The notes under the pieces were generated by a model. That model saw nothing but the letters and a program-made list of their open reading frames with translations. It had not been told where the DNA came from and made no database searches. A DNA stretch of 35,096 nt. Source: Acidobacteriota bacterium. Its GTDB lineage: Bacteria > Acidobacteriota > Terriglobia > Terriglobales > SCQP01. The translations under genes and the position numbers were made by a program. The stretch spans positions 1 through 35,096 of the forward strand of contig JAKASR010000032.1 of the NCBI GenBank assembly GCA_021818955.1, written 5' to 3'. Of this stretch, positions 24,550 to 33,640 are shown piece after piece (within the stretch, counting starts at the first letter, position 1; every line of letters starts with the position of its first letter).

Positions 24550-24953
24550 CGCTTAAACTCAAACCACAAGCCGGTTCTACGAAACCTGGCCGGTGCCGTC
24601 CTGCGCGCACTAGGTCAATGTCGCTTTCGAACGAGCCAACCCACGATCACTGCTGAATTATTACCGGCGGTTGATTCAGTTGAAATTCGCCGATCCAGCT
24701 CTGCGACGGGGGTATTGGCTAGCGGTCTACCGCCATGACAATGCTGTATTGAGTTATATGCGCATCCAGGGCAGAGAACGCGTTTTGGTGATGCTGAATA
24801 TGACCGGCCCGCTAAGAATTGAACAGTAGCGGATCGGGGCAAGACAATCAGAAGTGCTGGCTGACAACTTTTTTTGAAGGTCAAATATTGACGCCGGACA
24901 AGTACATATACCGCTCAAGAATATGGCCGGAGCATTAGATCATCTAAAAAAGC
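24550..24953. other. intergenic region occupied mostly by the GH13 remnant
   Basis: Apart from the remnant at 24570-24829, the last 124 bases form the leader of the following large gene. A TTGACG at 24888-24893 could be a -35 box, but no well-spaced -10 is seen. Confidence 0.5.
24570..24829 (+). pseudogene. decayed C-terminal remnant of a GH13 alpha-amylase-family gene
   Basis: In the frame ending with TAG at 24827-24829 the DNA reads like the end of a GH13 enzyme (alpha-glucosidase or trehalose synthase type): ETWPVPSCAH, an internal stop TAG at 24611-24613, then VNVAFERANPRSLLNYYRRL, IQLKFADPALRRGYW, VLSYMRIQGRERVLVMLNMT. These match the GH13 pattern ..WLPV......NV....DP.SLLN.YRRLI.LR..NPAL..G...., ...V.aY.R....ervLV.lN..... 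The catalytic barrel is absent upstream, where the YceI gene ends at 24549. There is no start codon in frame with the fragment. It appears to be a remnant of a deleted gene, not a functional one. Confidence 0.75.
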
Positions 24954-27900
24954 ATGAAATCGCGGATTATTGCGTTTTGTGTCTTATTGCTGCTGAGTTT
25001 CATTCCACTCGAGGGACAACAAGGCTACTTCGGCCAGAATAAAGTCCAGTTTAAATCGCTGCATTTCCAGGTTCTGCAGACACCGCACTTTGAAATTTAT
25101 TACTACGCCGAGGAAAAACCGGCGATTGGATATATCGCCCGCATGGCGGAGCGCTGGTATACGCGGCTGACGCGCATTTTGAGGCATCCGTTGCTCTCAA
25201 AGCAACCGCTGATCATCTACGCCGACCAGTCGGATTTTTCCCAATCCACCGTCATTCCCGGCATGGTCGAGCCCGGGGTCGGTGGTGTGACCTTATCGCA
25301 GGCGCGGCAGATCGTGCTGCCGCTCGCCGGTCCCCTGGCCGAGACCGATCATGTGCTTGGGCATGAGTTGGCGCATGCCTATGAGATGGACATGACCACG
25401 AACCCGCGCAGCGGCGCGCCGGCCATATCCAATCTACCCTTGTGGTTTGTAGAAGGATTATCGGAGTACTTATCGCTGGGAACGGATGATCCGCAAACCA
25501 CCATGTGGCTGCGCGATGCGGCCCGGCGCAACCAATTACCGACAATTGAGAAGCTGGACAGCTCGCGTTATTTTCCCTATCGTTTCGGGCATGCATTCTG
25601 GGCCTATGTCGCCGGGCGATATGGCGAAGAGAAGATCGCGCCACTACTTACCGCCGCGGCCGGAGGCGGGCTGGATCGGGCACTGGAAAACCAGTTGCAG
25701 GCAAAACGGAAAGAGATCTCCAACGGCTGGCTGCAAGCCAATCAGGCCGCATTACAACCGGTGCTGGCGGCCACGCAGGCCACCGCACCGCATGCCAGCC
25801 GGTTAATAGGGGTCGCCGACAAACGCGGCCAGTATTACATCAGTCCAGCGCTCAGCCCGGATGGAAGCAAAGTCATGCTATTTTCCGCCCGCGGACGATT
25901 TGCCATGGATTTGTATCTGGCAGATGTACGGAGCGGGAAAATTCTGCACCAGATTACAACTACCGCTACCAGTGCTCATTTTGAGAACCTGGAATTCATT
26001 AACTCCAGCGGCGCCTGGAACGCTGCCGGAGATCAATTTGTGCTGGGCCGCACCCATGACGGCCGGGCTGAGCTGGCTTTCTATGACACAAATCGGGCCA
26101 GGATTACACGCATTGCCCCGGTGCCGGGGGTAGGCGAGGTGCTGAACCCGTGCTGGTCTCCCGATGGCCGGCAGATTGTATTTTCGGCGCTTAAAGGCGG
26201 ACTGAGCGATCTGTATCTGATGGAAGTGGCGACTGGCCGCATTCGCCCGCTCACCAATGATGCCTATGCCGACCTGCAACCCGCATGGTCTCCGGATGGG
26301 CGCAAGATCGCGTTTGTCACCGATCGCTACTCGACTCGTCTCGATACACTGAGCTATGGCCATTACCAGTTGGCCATGTTGGATACTCAGAAAAATGTCA
26401 TACAACGGCTGCCGACGCTGGCCGGAGCCAATACAATCAATCCGCAATGGTCTCCCGACGGGCGCTATCTATATTTTGTTTCCGATTCCGGCGGCATTGC
26501 CAACCTTTACCGGCTTGCGCTAAACAGCGGGACGATTGAGGCGGAAAGCAATTTGCAAACCGGCGTTGCCGGCATCACGCCGCTCAGTCCGGCGATTTCC
26601 GTGGCGGCGCGCAGCGGGGATATCGTCTTTAGCACCTTTGAAAACAGCGGCTATACCCTCTGGCGGATGCCGGCGCCGGGTGCCAATGCCGAAGTGGGGA
26701 CGCGCGATAAACTGGCGGGCTTGCATGCCGGTCTGCTGCCGCCCTGGAAGGCTCCGGGCGGGAAAGTAAATGCCTATTTAAACGCGCCTGAATGCGGCCT
26801 GCCGCCGGAAACCGCCAGTTATGCCAGCAACCCCTATAAGGCTCGCCTGCGGCTAACCGATATCGTTCCCGCCAGTATCGGGCTAGGCGTAAGCACGTAT
26901 GGCCCGGCTTTCGGCGGAGGCACCGCACTGCAGTTCCAAGACTTGCTCAAAACGCAATCATTGACACTTGCCGTTTCCACCATAACTTCCAACGGCACCT
27001 CAGACTTTATGCGTAATTTCAGCGGCATAGCTTCGTTTCAAAACGCCGCTCATCGCTGGCAATGGGGATTTGCCGGAGGGCAGATTCCGCTGATCACCGG
27101 GACGTTTGGCGCACAGCTTGGCACCGTTTCCGGGCATCCAGTGCAGATGAACCAGTTCACTACCTACTGGGAAATGGACCGGCAGGCATTGGGCATGTTG
27201 GCGTATCCCATCAATCGCGCCCAGCGGCTGGAATTTGCCGCGGGTTTCGAAAATATCGGCTTCGCCGCCCGAACCGAGATGCAGATTTGGTCGCTGGAAA
27301 CCGGGGGGCTGCTGGCAGATGTGGCCCAGGATATGCCGGCACCGAAATCCTTGAACTTTGCGACCGGCTATGGCGCGCTGGTTTATGACACTTCCATATT
27401 CGGCGGCACCAGCCCAGTGCGCGGCCAGCGTTATCACCTGCAATATGGCGCGTCGGGAGGAAGCCTGTTTTTCGGCACCGCTCTGCTCGATTACCGCCGC
27501 TATCAGCCGCTTGCCGAGCCGCTGAGCCTGGCGGTCCGGATCATGCATTTCGGCCGCTATGGTTCGGGCGCCAACGATTTACGTTTGCAGGATTACTTTC
27601 TCGGATATCCCGACCTGGTGCGCGGGTATAGCCTGGATTCTTTTCGCGCGGAAGAATGCGGACCTTCTTTTTATAGCCGTGGCGAATGTCCCATTTTTAA
27701 CCGGCTGTTGGGTAGCCGGCTGGCGACCGGAAATGTCGAACTCCGGCTGGAGTTGCTGGGCCCGCTGGGCGTGCTTACTCATGCGATGCTGCCTCCGGTC
27801 GAGCTGGCGCCCTTTTATGACGCCGGCATGGCCTGGTCGGGACCCTACCAGGCAGGACTGCCGAAGCATGTGGAGACCAGTGAGGGCACGACTTTGCGTA

Positions 27901-28004
27901 TTAATTTATTCGGCATAGCCATCGGCGCTATCACCTACGCTATTCCCAATCAGCGGCCGCTCACGCACCATATCTGGGAATTCGACCTGCTGCCTGGTTT
28001 TTAA
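24954..28004 (+). CDS. metallopeptidase - TolB-like propeller - Omp85-like barrel fusion protein
   Basis: A 1016-residue protein with a signal peptide (IIAFCVLLLLSFIPLEG). Residues 40-270 form a gluzincin (peptidase MA-like) domain with zinc motif His137-Glu138-x-x-His141 (VLGHELAHAYE) and Glu168 in WFVEGLSEYL. Residues about 285-590 form a TolB-type propeller with repeated SPDG motifs (LSPDGSKVMLFSARG, CWSPDGRQIVFSALKG, AWSPDGRKIAFVTD, QWSPDGRYLYFVSD). The C-terminal third (from about 650) is rich in alternating strands and contains VRGYSLDSF (Arg890-Gly-Tyr892), matching the (V)RGY motif of the BamA/TamA Omp85 barrel, then GNVELRLELLGPLGVL and APFYDAGMAW. It is likely an outer-membrane-anchored periplasmic peptidase-receptor. 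The start is ATG 24954 with a weak ribosome site. The next gene is convergent, 16 bases away. Confidence 0.85.
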   Translation: MKSRIIAFCVLLLLSFIPLEGQQGYFGQNKVQFKSLHFQVLQTPHFEIYYYAEEKPAIGYIARMAERWYTRLTRILRHPLLSKQPLIIYADQSDFSQSTVIPGMVEPGVGGVTLSQARQIVLPLAGPLAETDHVLGHELAHAYEMDMTTNPRSGAPAISNLPLWFVEGLSEYLSLGTDDPQTTMWLRDAARRNQLPTIEKLDSSRYFPYRFGHAFWAYVAGRYGEEKIAPLLTAAAGGGLDRALENQLQAKRKEISNGWLQANQAALQPVLAATQATAPHASRLIGVADKRGQYYISPALSPDGSKVMLFSARGRFAMDLYLADVRSGKILHQITTTATSAHFENLEFINSSGAWNAAGDQFVLGRTHDGRAELAFYDTNRARITRIAPVPGVGEVLNPCWSPDGRQIVFSALKGGLSDLYLMEVATGRIRPLTNDAYADLQPAWSPDGRKIAFVTDRYSTRLDTLSYGHYQLAMLDTQKNVIQRLPTLAGANTINPQWSPDGRYLYFVSDSGGIANLYRLALNSGTIEAESNLQTGVAGITPLSPAISVAARSGDIVFSTFENSGYTLWRMPAPGANAEVGTRDKLAGLHAGLLPPWKAPGGKVNAYLNAPECGLPPETASYASNPYKARLRLTDIVPASIGLGVSTYGPAFGGGTALQFQDLLKTQSLTLAVSTITSNGTSDFMRNFSGIASFQNAAHRWQWGFAGGQIPLITGTFGAQLGTVSGHPVQMNQFTTYWEMDRQALGMLAYPINRAQRLEFAAGFENIGFAARTEMQIWSLETGGLLADVAQDMPAPKSLNFATGYGALVYDTSIFGGTSPVRGQRYHLQYGASGGSLFFGTALLDYRRYQPLAEPLSLAVRIMHFGRYGSGANDLRLQDYFLGYPDLVRGYSLDSFRAEECGPSFYSRGECPIFNRLLGSRLATGNVELRLELLGPLGVLTHAMLPPVELAPFYDAGMAWSGPYQAGLPKHVETSEGTTLRINLFGIAIGAITYAIPNQRPLTHHIWEFDLLPGF

Positions 28005-28020
28005 TTTAAGCCGTTTTTTT

Positions 28021-30120
28021 TTATTCTTCCTCTTCGACCTGACCGCGCTCGGCTTTGGCCTGAGTAATGATCTTTTCGGCGTTGAGTTGAGGTACGACGT
28101 CGTAATGCGAAAAGTTCATTTGGAAGCTGCCGCGCCCCTGGGTCATGGAGGTCAGGTCGGACTGATAGCTGAGCATTTCAGCCATCGGAACTTGGGCGCG
28201 CACGAGTTGCTGCGCGCCGCGAACTTCCATGCCTTCGATGCGCCCGCGGCGGGCATTGAGGTCGCCCATTAAATCCCCTGCGAACTCCTGCGGAGACTGC
28301 ACCTGCACTTCCATAATCGGCTCAAGCAGCACCGGTTTAGCTTGCTCCATGGCTTTTTTAAACGCCAGGGAGCCGGCGACTTTAAAAGCAAGTTCGCTGG
28401 AATCTACTTCGTGATAGGAACCGTCATAGAGGATCACCTTAAAATCCACCACGGGATAACCGGCCAGATAGCCGCGTTGGGCGCTTTCGATGATGCCTTT
28501 TTCGACGGCGGGAATGAAGTTGCGGGGAATGGCGCCGCCGAAAATATCATTTACAAACTCAAAGCCGCCGCCGCGGGGAAGAGGCTCCATTTTGATTTTG
28601 CAATCGCCGAACTGGCCATGGCCGCCGGTCTGTTTCTTATAGCGTCCCTGGGCGTCGGCTTTGGCGCGAATCGTTTCGCGGTAGGGCACCTTGGGAGCTT
28701 TCAGCGTGACCTCGACATGATAGCGGTGCTTGAGCTTGGCGACCGCGATTTCGACATGTTGCTGGCCGGTGCCGGCGAGCAGGAATTCATTGGTTTGCGC
28801 GTCGCGGAAAAAGCGCAGCGCCAAATCTTCTTCCAGCATGCGGTGCAGCGCAGCGCCGATTTTATCCTCATCGCCGCGGCTTTTCGGCTCGATGGCGAAA
28901 TTAATAGCGGGCTCGGAAACGATGACCGGCGGGAACTGTATGGGGGCGGCCTTATCGCCCAGGGTATCGCCGGTAAAGGTGTCGCGCAGTTTGGCCACCG
29001 CGCCCAGATCTCCGGCATGCAACTCCGGAACGGAAAGCAGTTGTTTGCCTTGCAGCACGCTGAGGTGGGCCAGGCGCTCGACGGCGCCGCGGGCGAAGTT
29101 GGTGACATTGGCATCGTTGTAAACGACGCCGGAGCGGACTTTAAAAATGCTGATGCGCCCGGCAAAGGGATCCACCAGGGTTTTGCAGACGAATAGTGCC
29201 AGCGGCTGATCGTCGCGCATGGCGCGGCGGGGAGCGGGGGCGCCAGACTCGGCGCGGCCTTCGATTTCACTTACCTCCGCGGGCGAAGGGGCAAAATCCA
29301 CCAGAAACTGCAACAAAGCATCGATACCCTGGTTGAGGGTGGCGGAAGCAAACAGCACCGGGAAAAGGCGCCGTTCGGCCACAGCGACGCGCAGGCCGGC
29401 GCTTAAATCTTCCACCGGCAGGGTGCCTTTTTCGAAGAACTCTTCCATCAGCTTGTCATTGCCTTCGGCCACCAATTCGACCAGGGTTTCATGGGCGGCA
29501 CCGGCTTCCGCGGCCAGGTTTTCGGGAATCGGCTGCTCGCGGCTGACGCCATTGCCACCTGCCTCCGCCAGCAGGGCACGCATGCGCACCAGGTCGGCCA
29601 CGCCCTGAAAGTCCTTTTCCTGGCCAAGCGGCAACTGGGCCCGGCAAACACCCCGACCGAAGGCGGAAGTCAGCGATTCGAGCACGCGCGCCGCGTCGGC
29701 GCGGTCGCGATCCATGCGATTGACGACAATGAAGACGGGCAGCCGGGCGGCGGCGGCCATTTCCCAGATTTTTTCGGTTTGGACTTCAACGCCGGCAACG
29801 GCATCGACCACCAGCAGCAGCGCCTCCACTACCGGCAACGCCAGCGCGACCTCATGCAGGAAAATGCCATAGCCGGGCGTATCGAAGAAGTTCAGCTTCG
29901 AGCGATTCCATTCCGCCACCGCGGTCGCGGCGCCGATGCTGATGCGGCGCTGAATTTCTTCCTCATCGAAATCGGTAATGGTGTTGCCATCTTCGACGCG
30001 CAGCAAGCGCGGCGTAGCGCCGGCGGTGAACAGGGCGGCGGCGACGAGCGAAGTCTTGCCGCAGCCGCCATGGCCGGCGATTGCCAGATTTCGTAAGGAA
30101 GCGGTTTCGTAAGTTTTCAC
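28021..30120 (-). CDS. elongation factor G paralogue (EF-G-like, fusA2 type)
   Basis: A 699-residue translational GTPase. G1 is GHGGCGKTS (about 16-24), G3 is DTPGY, and G4 is NRMDRD instead of the canonical NKxD. The switch I region is RRISIGAA, where canonical EF-G has RGITI.SA. Domain IV (YKKQTGGHGQFGDCKIKMEPL; FGGAIPRNFIPAVEKGI) and domain V (SYQSDLTSMTQGRGSFQMNFSHYDVVP) are complete. The features match the EF-G-like paralogue (EF-G2) family rather than the housekeeping factor. Its role is uncertain: translocation, recycling or stress. GTG 30120 is chosen as start because GGGAG at 30130-30134 is nine bases before it; TTG 30126 is only three bases away. Confidence 0.92.
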   Translation of the reverse strand: MKTYETASLRNLAIAGHGGCGKTSLVAAALFTAGATPRLLRVEDGNTITDFDEEEIQRRISIGAATAVAEWNRSKLNFFDTPGYGIFLHEVALALPVVEALLLVVDAVAGVEVQTEKIWEMAAAARLPVFIVVNRMDRDRADAARVLESLTSAFGRGVCRAQLPLGQEKDFQGVADLVRMRALLAEAGGNGVSREQPIPENLAAEAGAAHETLVELVAEGNDKLMEEFFEKGTLPVEDLSAGLRVAVAERRLFPVLFASATLNQGIDALLQFLVDFAPSPAEVSEIEGRAESGAPAPRRAMRDDQPLALFVCKTLVDPFAGRISIFKVRSGVVYNDANVTNFARGAVERLAHLSVLQGKQLLSVPELHAGDLGAVAKLRDTFTGDTLGDKAAPIQFPPVIVSEPAINFAIEPKSRGDEDKIGAALHRMLEEDLALRFFRDAQTNEFLLAGTGQQHVEIAVAKLKHRYHVEVTLKAPKVPYRETIRAKADAQGRYKKQTGGHGQFGDCKIKMEPLPRGGGFEFVNDIFGGAIPRNFIPAVEKGIIESAQRGYLAGYPVVDFKVILYDGSYHEVDSSELAFKVAGSLAFKKAMEQAKPVLLEPIMEVQVQSPQEFAGDLMGDLNARRGRIEGMEVRGAQQLVRAQVPMAEMLSYQSDLTSMTQGRGSFQMNFSHYDVVPQLNAEKIITQAKAERGQVEEEE

Positions 30121-30525
30121 GCGCAAATTCTCCCGGCGGTCCAGCCTTGATCCCTGCCCGGGACAATCGCCGCCAGCCAGGGGCGGCTCGGCCGCTTATT
30201 TTCCGCTTAATGCGGATTGGCGCTGAACCGCCGCGGCAGACAGGGCAAAACCAGACCGCCGACGGCGGGAAAGCTCATAGTAGCCGAATACGCCTTACCG
30301 GTAATAGTCACTAAATTCCGCCATGAGGAAATTCGCCTGATTTAACCCGGAAAGCCGGGGCGGCTATTCTGGCAACGAACCGGTATCTGATCCCGCAAAA
30401 CGAATTAATTGGCCGTTAGCGATCCATTCCCGACGATCGCAACCGGCCGGGCAACGCCCGGATGCAACAAAGCCGCCATTCTAACAGATGCACCCGCCGC
30501 GCCAAACACTTGTCGGGCGTCAAGT
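30121..30525. other. intergenic region upstream of the EF-G paralogue and downstream of prfA
   Basis: About 400 bases without a supported gene. It holds the ribosome site of the EF-G gene, a copy of the dispersed motif at 30185-30215, and a 6-bp stem CCGGGC (30447-30452) / GCCCGG (30456-30461) that could act as the prfA transcription end on the minus strand, without a T-run. Confidence 0.5.
30185..30215 (+). repeat. dispersed intergenic motif, copy 3
   Basis: GGCTCGGCCGCTTATTTTCC, then GCTTAATGCGG. Its first 13 bases match the other copies exactly or nearly so. The preceding GC makes a GCGGC-TCG-GCCGC hairpin. Confidence 0.45.
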
Positions 30526-31596
30526 CTACTCCACGGCCGCCGATTGCAGCCGTTCCGCTTCGAAGTGCCCGGCGAGGGCGTCGATTAAAGGATCGAGCTT
30601 GCCATCCATAATCGCGTCGAGATGATGCAGACTCAAGCCAATGCGGTGGTCGGTTACCCGATCCTGGGGAAAGTTATAGGTGCGGATTTTTTCGCTGCGA
30701 TCGCCGCTGCCCACCTGGGCGCGGCGCTCGGCCGCAATGGCCTCGTGCTGGCGTTCACGCTCGATTTCCAACAGCCGCGAACGCAGCACACGCAGCGCCT
30801 TGGCGCGATTTTTAATTTGTGATTTTTCATCCTGGCAAGAAACCACCAGGCCGGTGGGCAAGTGGGTAATACGCACTGCCGAATAAGTGGTATTGACCGA
30901 CTGGCCGCCGGGACCCGAGGAGCAGAAGGTGTCAATGCGCAGGTCTTTAGGATCAATTGCCACATCCACTTCCTCCGCCTCGGGCAAAACCGCGACGGTA
31001 ATGGCGGAGGTGTGAACCCGGCCTTGCTGCTCAGTCTCGGGCACGCGCTGCACGCGATGCACGCCGCTTTCATATTTCAGCCGGCTATACACGTTCCGGC
31101 CTTCAATGATAGCCACGGCCTCCTTCAACCCGCCCACGCCGGATTCGCTGGATGAAAGCAATTCCGCACGCCAGCCTTGCGACTCGGCGTAACGCAGGTA
31201 AAGACGCAGCATTTCGGCGGCAAAGAGGCTGGCCTCGTCGCCCCCGGTGCCGGCGCGGATTTCCAGCACCACGTTTTTCTCATCATTCGGATCGCGCGGC
31301 AACAGCAGGCGTTTGAGCGTAGTTTCCAGTTGCTCGCGATGGGCTTCAAGGCGCACCACCTCATCCGTGGCCATTTGGCGCAATTCGGGATCACGCTCAT
31401 TGAGCAGTTCACGCGTAGCGCGCAGATCGGTCTCGACCTGCTGGAATTCCCGATATCGGGAAACAATTTCCACCAATTCCGCATGCGCCTTGGCGGTCTT
31501 CTGGTAGCGCGCGCCGTCAGCTAGCACTTCCGGAGAGGCTAATTGCTGAGTCAGCATCTCATAGCGAGTTTCGATTTGCGCCAATTTTTCGAGCAT
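30526..31596 (-). CDS. prfA: peptide chain release factor 1
   Basis: A 356-residue protein, normal for bacterial RF1. The catalytic GGQ motif is at residues 230-232 ([10 protein letters not shown]) and triggers peptidyl-tRNA hydrolysis. The stop-codon recognition motif is Pro186-Glu-Thr188 ([10 protein letters not shown]), the PxT type that reads UAA and UAG, which separates RF1 from RF2 (SPF). A conserved upstream helix ([20 protein letters not shown]) is present. It starts at ATG 31596. It has a minus-strand neighbour (PIG-L deacetylase) 73 bases upstream on the same strand, so co-transcription is possible. There is no hemK/prmC gene next to it, unlike many genomes. Confidence 0.97.
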   Translation of the reverse strand: MLEKLAQIETRYEMLTQQLASPEVLADGARYQKTAKAHAELVEIVSRYREFQQVETDLRATRELLNERDPELRQMATDEVVRLEAHREQLETTLKRLLLPRDPNDEKNVVLEIRAGTGGDEASLFAAEMLRLYLRYAESQGWRAELLSSSESGVGGLKEAVAIIEGRNVYSRLKYESGVHRVQRVPETEQQGRVHTSAITVAVLPEAEEVDVAIDPKDLRIDTFCSSGPGGQSVNTTYSAVRITHLPTGLVVSCQDEKSQIKNRAKALRVLRSRLLEIERERQHEAIAAERRAQVGSGDRSEKIRTYNFPQDRVTDHRIGLSLHHLDAIMDGKLDPLIDALAGHFEAERLQSAAVE

Positions 31597-31669
31597 AGAA
31601 AGGCCGTATACAGCCGTTGTATTCAGTTTAACGCGGAGTCCCAGGCAGCCAGCGACAGCGCGCGAACCT

Positions 31670-32425
31670 TTAAAGCTGAAGACCGGAGCCGGAGATCAGC
31701 GCGTCAGGAGGCTCCGGCTTGAGCCGGGTAATACGGCCGGCATCGGGAGGAGACGCAGCCAGGTGAAAATATTCCAAGCCTCCTCCCAACGCCAGGTAGG
31801 CGTCAAATCGCGGAAACAGCGGCGCCTGTGTCTGATGACAATGAAACGCCGCCTGCTTGCGCTCAAGCCAGGGCTGGATATCGCAGACCAAATGAGGCGG
31901 CGAGAGTTGCACGTCGGGATAGTTGGGCAATGAAGCGCGGCCGCTGCCGTACCATAAACGCTGCACCTGAAACGCGGGTGCGCCGGCCAAGGGCCAGGCG
32001 CGTTCATTGGCGGCCCAATGAAAGGCGGCGGTGGCAAGCATGCCAGCCATGCCGTGGTCGGGATGTCCAGTCAGGCTGCCTTCCGGACCCATCGTCAGAA
32101 CCAGGTCGGGACGCCAGTCACGAATAATATCGGCCAGGCGTCCGGCGGTGGTGGAAAAATCGGTTCGAGGCAGGCCGCTATCGGGCAAATCCCAGATTTC
32201 ATGCTGGCCAATGCCGAGTAGTCGGCAGGAAGCCTCCAGTTCGCCCGCTCGTAAAGCTTTCAATTCCTCCATGCTCTTTGCCGTGCCGCGGTTTCGCGCG
32301 GCTTCGCCACCGGTGAGGCAAACCAGCCGAACTTGCACGCCGTGATCGGTTAATGCGGCCAGCGTACCCCCGAAATTTCCCGCTTCATCGTCCGGATGCG
32401 CCGTAATACACAGCAGGCGAGGCAT
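31670..32425 (-). CDS. PIG-L/LmbE-family deacetylase
   Basis: A 251-residue zinc-dependent N-acetyl-hydrolase of the LmbE/PIG-L family. The metal site is AHPDDE (His10, Asp13) and HPDH (His121, His124). The second-half helix with [11 protein letters not shown] corresponds to the usual K..A...H.SQ segment. Family members deacetylate amino sugars such as GlcNAc-malate in bacillithiol synthesis (BshB) or GlcNAc-inositol in mycothiol synthesis, or act on antibiotic intermediates. The substrate here is unknown; BshB1-like is a reasonable guess in this phylum. No bshA or bshC gene lies in the window. It is divergent from mqnA. Confidence 0.93.
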   Translation of the reverse strand: MPRLLCITAHPDDEAGNFGGTLAALTDHGVQVRLVCLTGGEAARNRGTAKSMEELKALRAGELEASCRLLGIGQHEIWDLPDSGLPRTDFSTTAGRLADIIRDWRPDLVLTMGPEGSLTGHPDHGMAGMLATAAFHWAANERAWPLAGAPAFQVQRLWYGSGRASLPNYPDVQLSPPHLVCDIQPWLERKQAAFHCHQTQAPLFPRFDAYLALGGGLEYFHLAASPPDAGRITRLKPEPPDALISGSGLQL

Positions 32426-32544
32426 AGTCTTAGTTTACCGTTGCCGATTGCCGGTTAGCGGTTCGGTTTAGCATTGCCGTTCATAGGCGCGAGATCCGCT
32501 GCGGCAGAAGCCCCGCGTGAACCCGATTTGCGAGCATTGATTCA

Positions 32545-32565
32545 GGCAATTTCTTCGAAATTGCC
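32545..32565. promoter_or_regulatory. perfect 9-bp inverted repeat with 3-base centre
   Basis: GGCAATTTC (32545-32553), TTC, GAAATTGCC (32557-32565). It lies 120 bases upstream of the PIG-L start and just before the second shared block. It could be an operator dyad or RNA hairpin; no T-run follows. Confidence 0.4.
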
Positions 32566-32574
32566 AATGACATA

Positions 32575-32604
32575 AACTGCTATCCGACCCGGCCGTTAAT
32601 GCCT
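32575..32604 (+). repeat. second shared intergenic block, copy 2
   Basis: AACTGCTATCCGACCCGGCC then GTTAATGCCT. About 25 of 30 bases match 7312-7341. Confidence 0.45.
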
Positions 32605-32711
32605 AAAATCCAAAAAACCATCAATTACTTGTAGTCTAAATTCGAAATTCCAACGCCCTGTTTATTAATTAATAAATCTTGCCCCGAACTGCTGACAGCT
32701 CGGCCAAGCCG

Positions 32712-32717
32712 TATAAT
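32712..32717 (+). promoter_or_regulatory. possible -10 box for mqnA
   Basis: A perfect TATAAT followed by a T-run, about 42 bases before the preferred GTG start. No well-spaced -35 (the CTGACA at 32692-32697 leaves only 14 bases), so this is tentative. Confidence 0.35.
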
Positions 32718-32758
32718 TTTTTTTGCCCTCCCGCACCTCATTCGCACGCTCCTGGCGC

Positions 32759-33580
32759 GTGGCCGCAATTCGTTTTCTCAACACCGCCCCGCTGTTGTGG
32801 GGCCTGGATCGGGAACCCCGGCTGCAGATGTTTTCGACTGTGCCTTCAGCCTGCGCTGACGCGCTGGCCGCCGGCCAAGCCGATCTAGGCATCATTCCAG
32901 TCATCGAAATGGCGCGCATTCCAGGGCTCTGGGCGCTGCCTGGCGTCGCCGTCGCCGCGCGCCGGCAAGTCCGCAGCATATTGCTGATCATGCGCACGCC
33001 GCCGGAACGGATTCGCAGCCTGGCGCTCGACCGCAGCTCGCGTACATCGGCGGCGCTGGCGCAAATTTTATTGCGGCGGCGTTTTGGCGCAGATTTCAAG
33101 GCGGTTTCCGCTTCACCGGACTGGCGTGGCATGCTGGCTTCCGCCGATGCCGGCCTGCTGATCGGCGACCCCGCGCTGCAGCTTCGGTTAAGCGGCGAGG
33201 CCGAGGCCGAAGGCTTCGGCGTGCTGGACCTAGCCACGGTCTGGCACGAATGGACACGGCTGCCATTCATTTTTGCGCTTTGGGCCGTGCGCGCCGAAAG
33301 TATGCCCGAGCCGGAAAGCGAAGAAGCCCGTTGGCTGGCGGAACGTTTTATTCGCGCGCGCGAGGAAGGCTTCGAGCATCTGACCGCCATCTGCCGGGAA
33401 TGGGCGCTGCGGCTGAATTTGCCCGAACACGAAATCCGGCACTACCTCGAACACAACCTGGAACATCGGCTCGATGCCGGACATCTGGAGGGCTTGCGCC
33501 ATTTTCTCGATTTGGCCGCCACCGAAGGCTTAATCGAGCAATCCCGGCTGCCGGTTTTCATTAGAGCGCCAAAACCGTAA
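32759..33580 (+). CDS. mqnA: menaquinone biosynthesis protein MqnA (chorismate dehydratase)
   Basis: A 273-residue periplasmic-binding-protein-fold enzyme of the futalosine pathway. It converts chorismate to 3-[(1-carboxyvinyl)oxy]benzoate, the first step of this menaquinone route. The opening AAIRFLNTAPLLWGLD matches the family's ..YLNT.PL start. ADLGIIPVIEMARI is the ADxGLIPV-like binding segment, and LLIGDPALQL and DLATVWHEWTRLPFIFALW are characteristic. GTG 32759 is preferred because homologues begin just before the LNT motif; a TTG at 32723 would add 12 residues. No other futalosine-pathway gene (mqnB/C/D) lies in the window. The hairpin at 33641-33667 probably ends its transcript. Confidence 0.9.
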   Translation: MAAIRFLNTAPLLWGLDREPRLQMFSTVPSACADALAAGQADLGIIPVIEMARIPGLWALPGVAVAARRQVRSILLIMRTPPERIRSLALDRSSRTSAALAQILLRRRFGADFKAVSASPDWRGMLASADAGLLIGDPALQLRLSGEAEAEGFGVLDLATVWHEWTRLPFIFALWAVRAESMPEPESEEARWLAERFIRAREEGFEHLTAICREWALRLNLPEHEIRHYLEHNLEHRLDAGHLEGLRHFLDLAATEGLIEQSRLPVFIRAPKP

Positions 33581-33640
33581 CCTTATATGATCCGTTTTCG
33601 ATCGCTAAAAATGAAGATCGGATGTATTTTTCAGAGGGCT

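Larger units (their letters stand above)
32426..32758. other. divergent intergenic region between PIG-L and mqnA genes
   Basis: 333 bases without a gene. It contains a perfect 9-bp palindromic stem (32545-32565), the second shared block (32575-32604), an AT-rich stretch with TTAATTAATAAAT (about 32665-32678) and a -10-like TATAAT at 32712-32717. Confidence 0.6.

Noticed and set aside
24615-24884. 89-residue minus-strand open frame
   Set aside because: It is antisense to the GH13 remnant, whose plus-strand frame has clear family similarity.
28005-28022. T-run between the barrel fusion gene and the EF-G gene
   Set aside because: The T-tract is present, but no adequate hairpin precedes it, so a terminator could not be supported.
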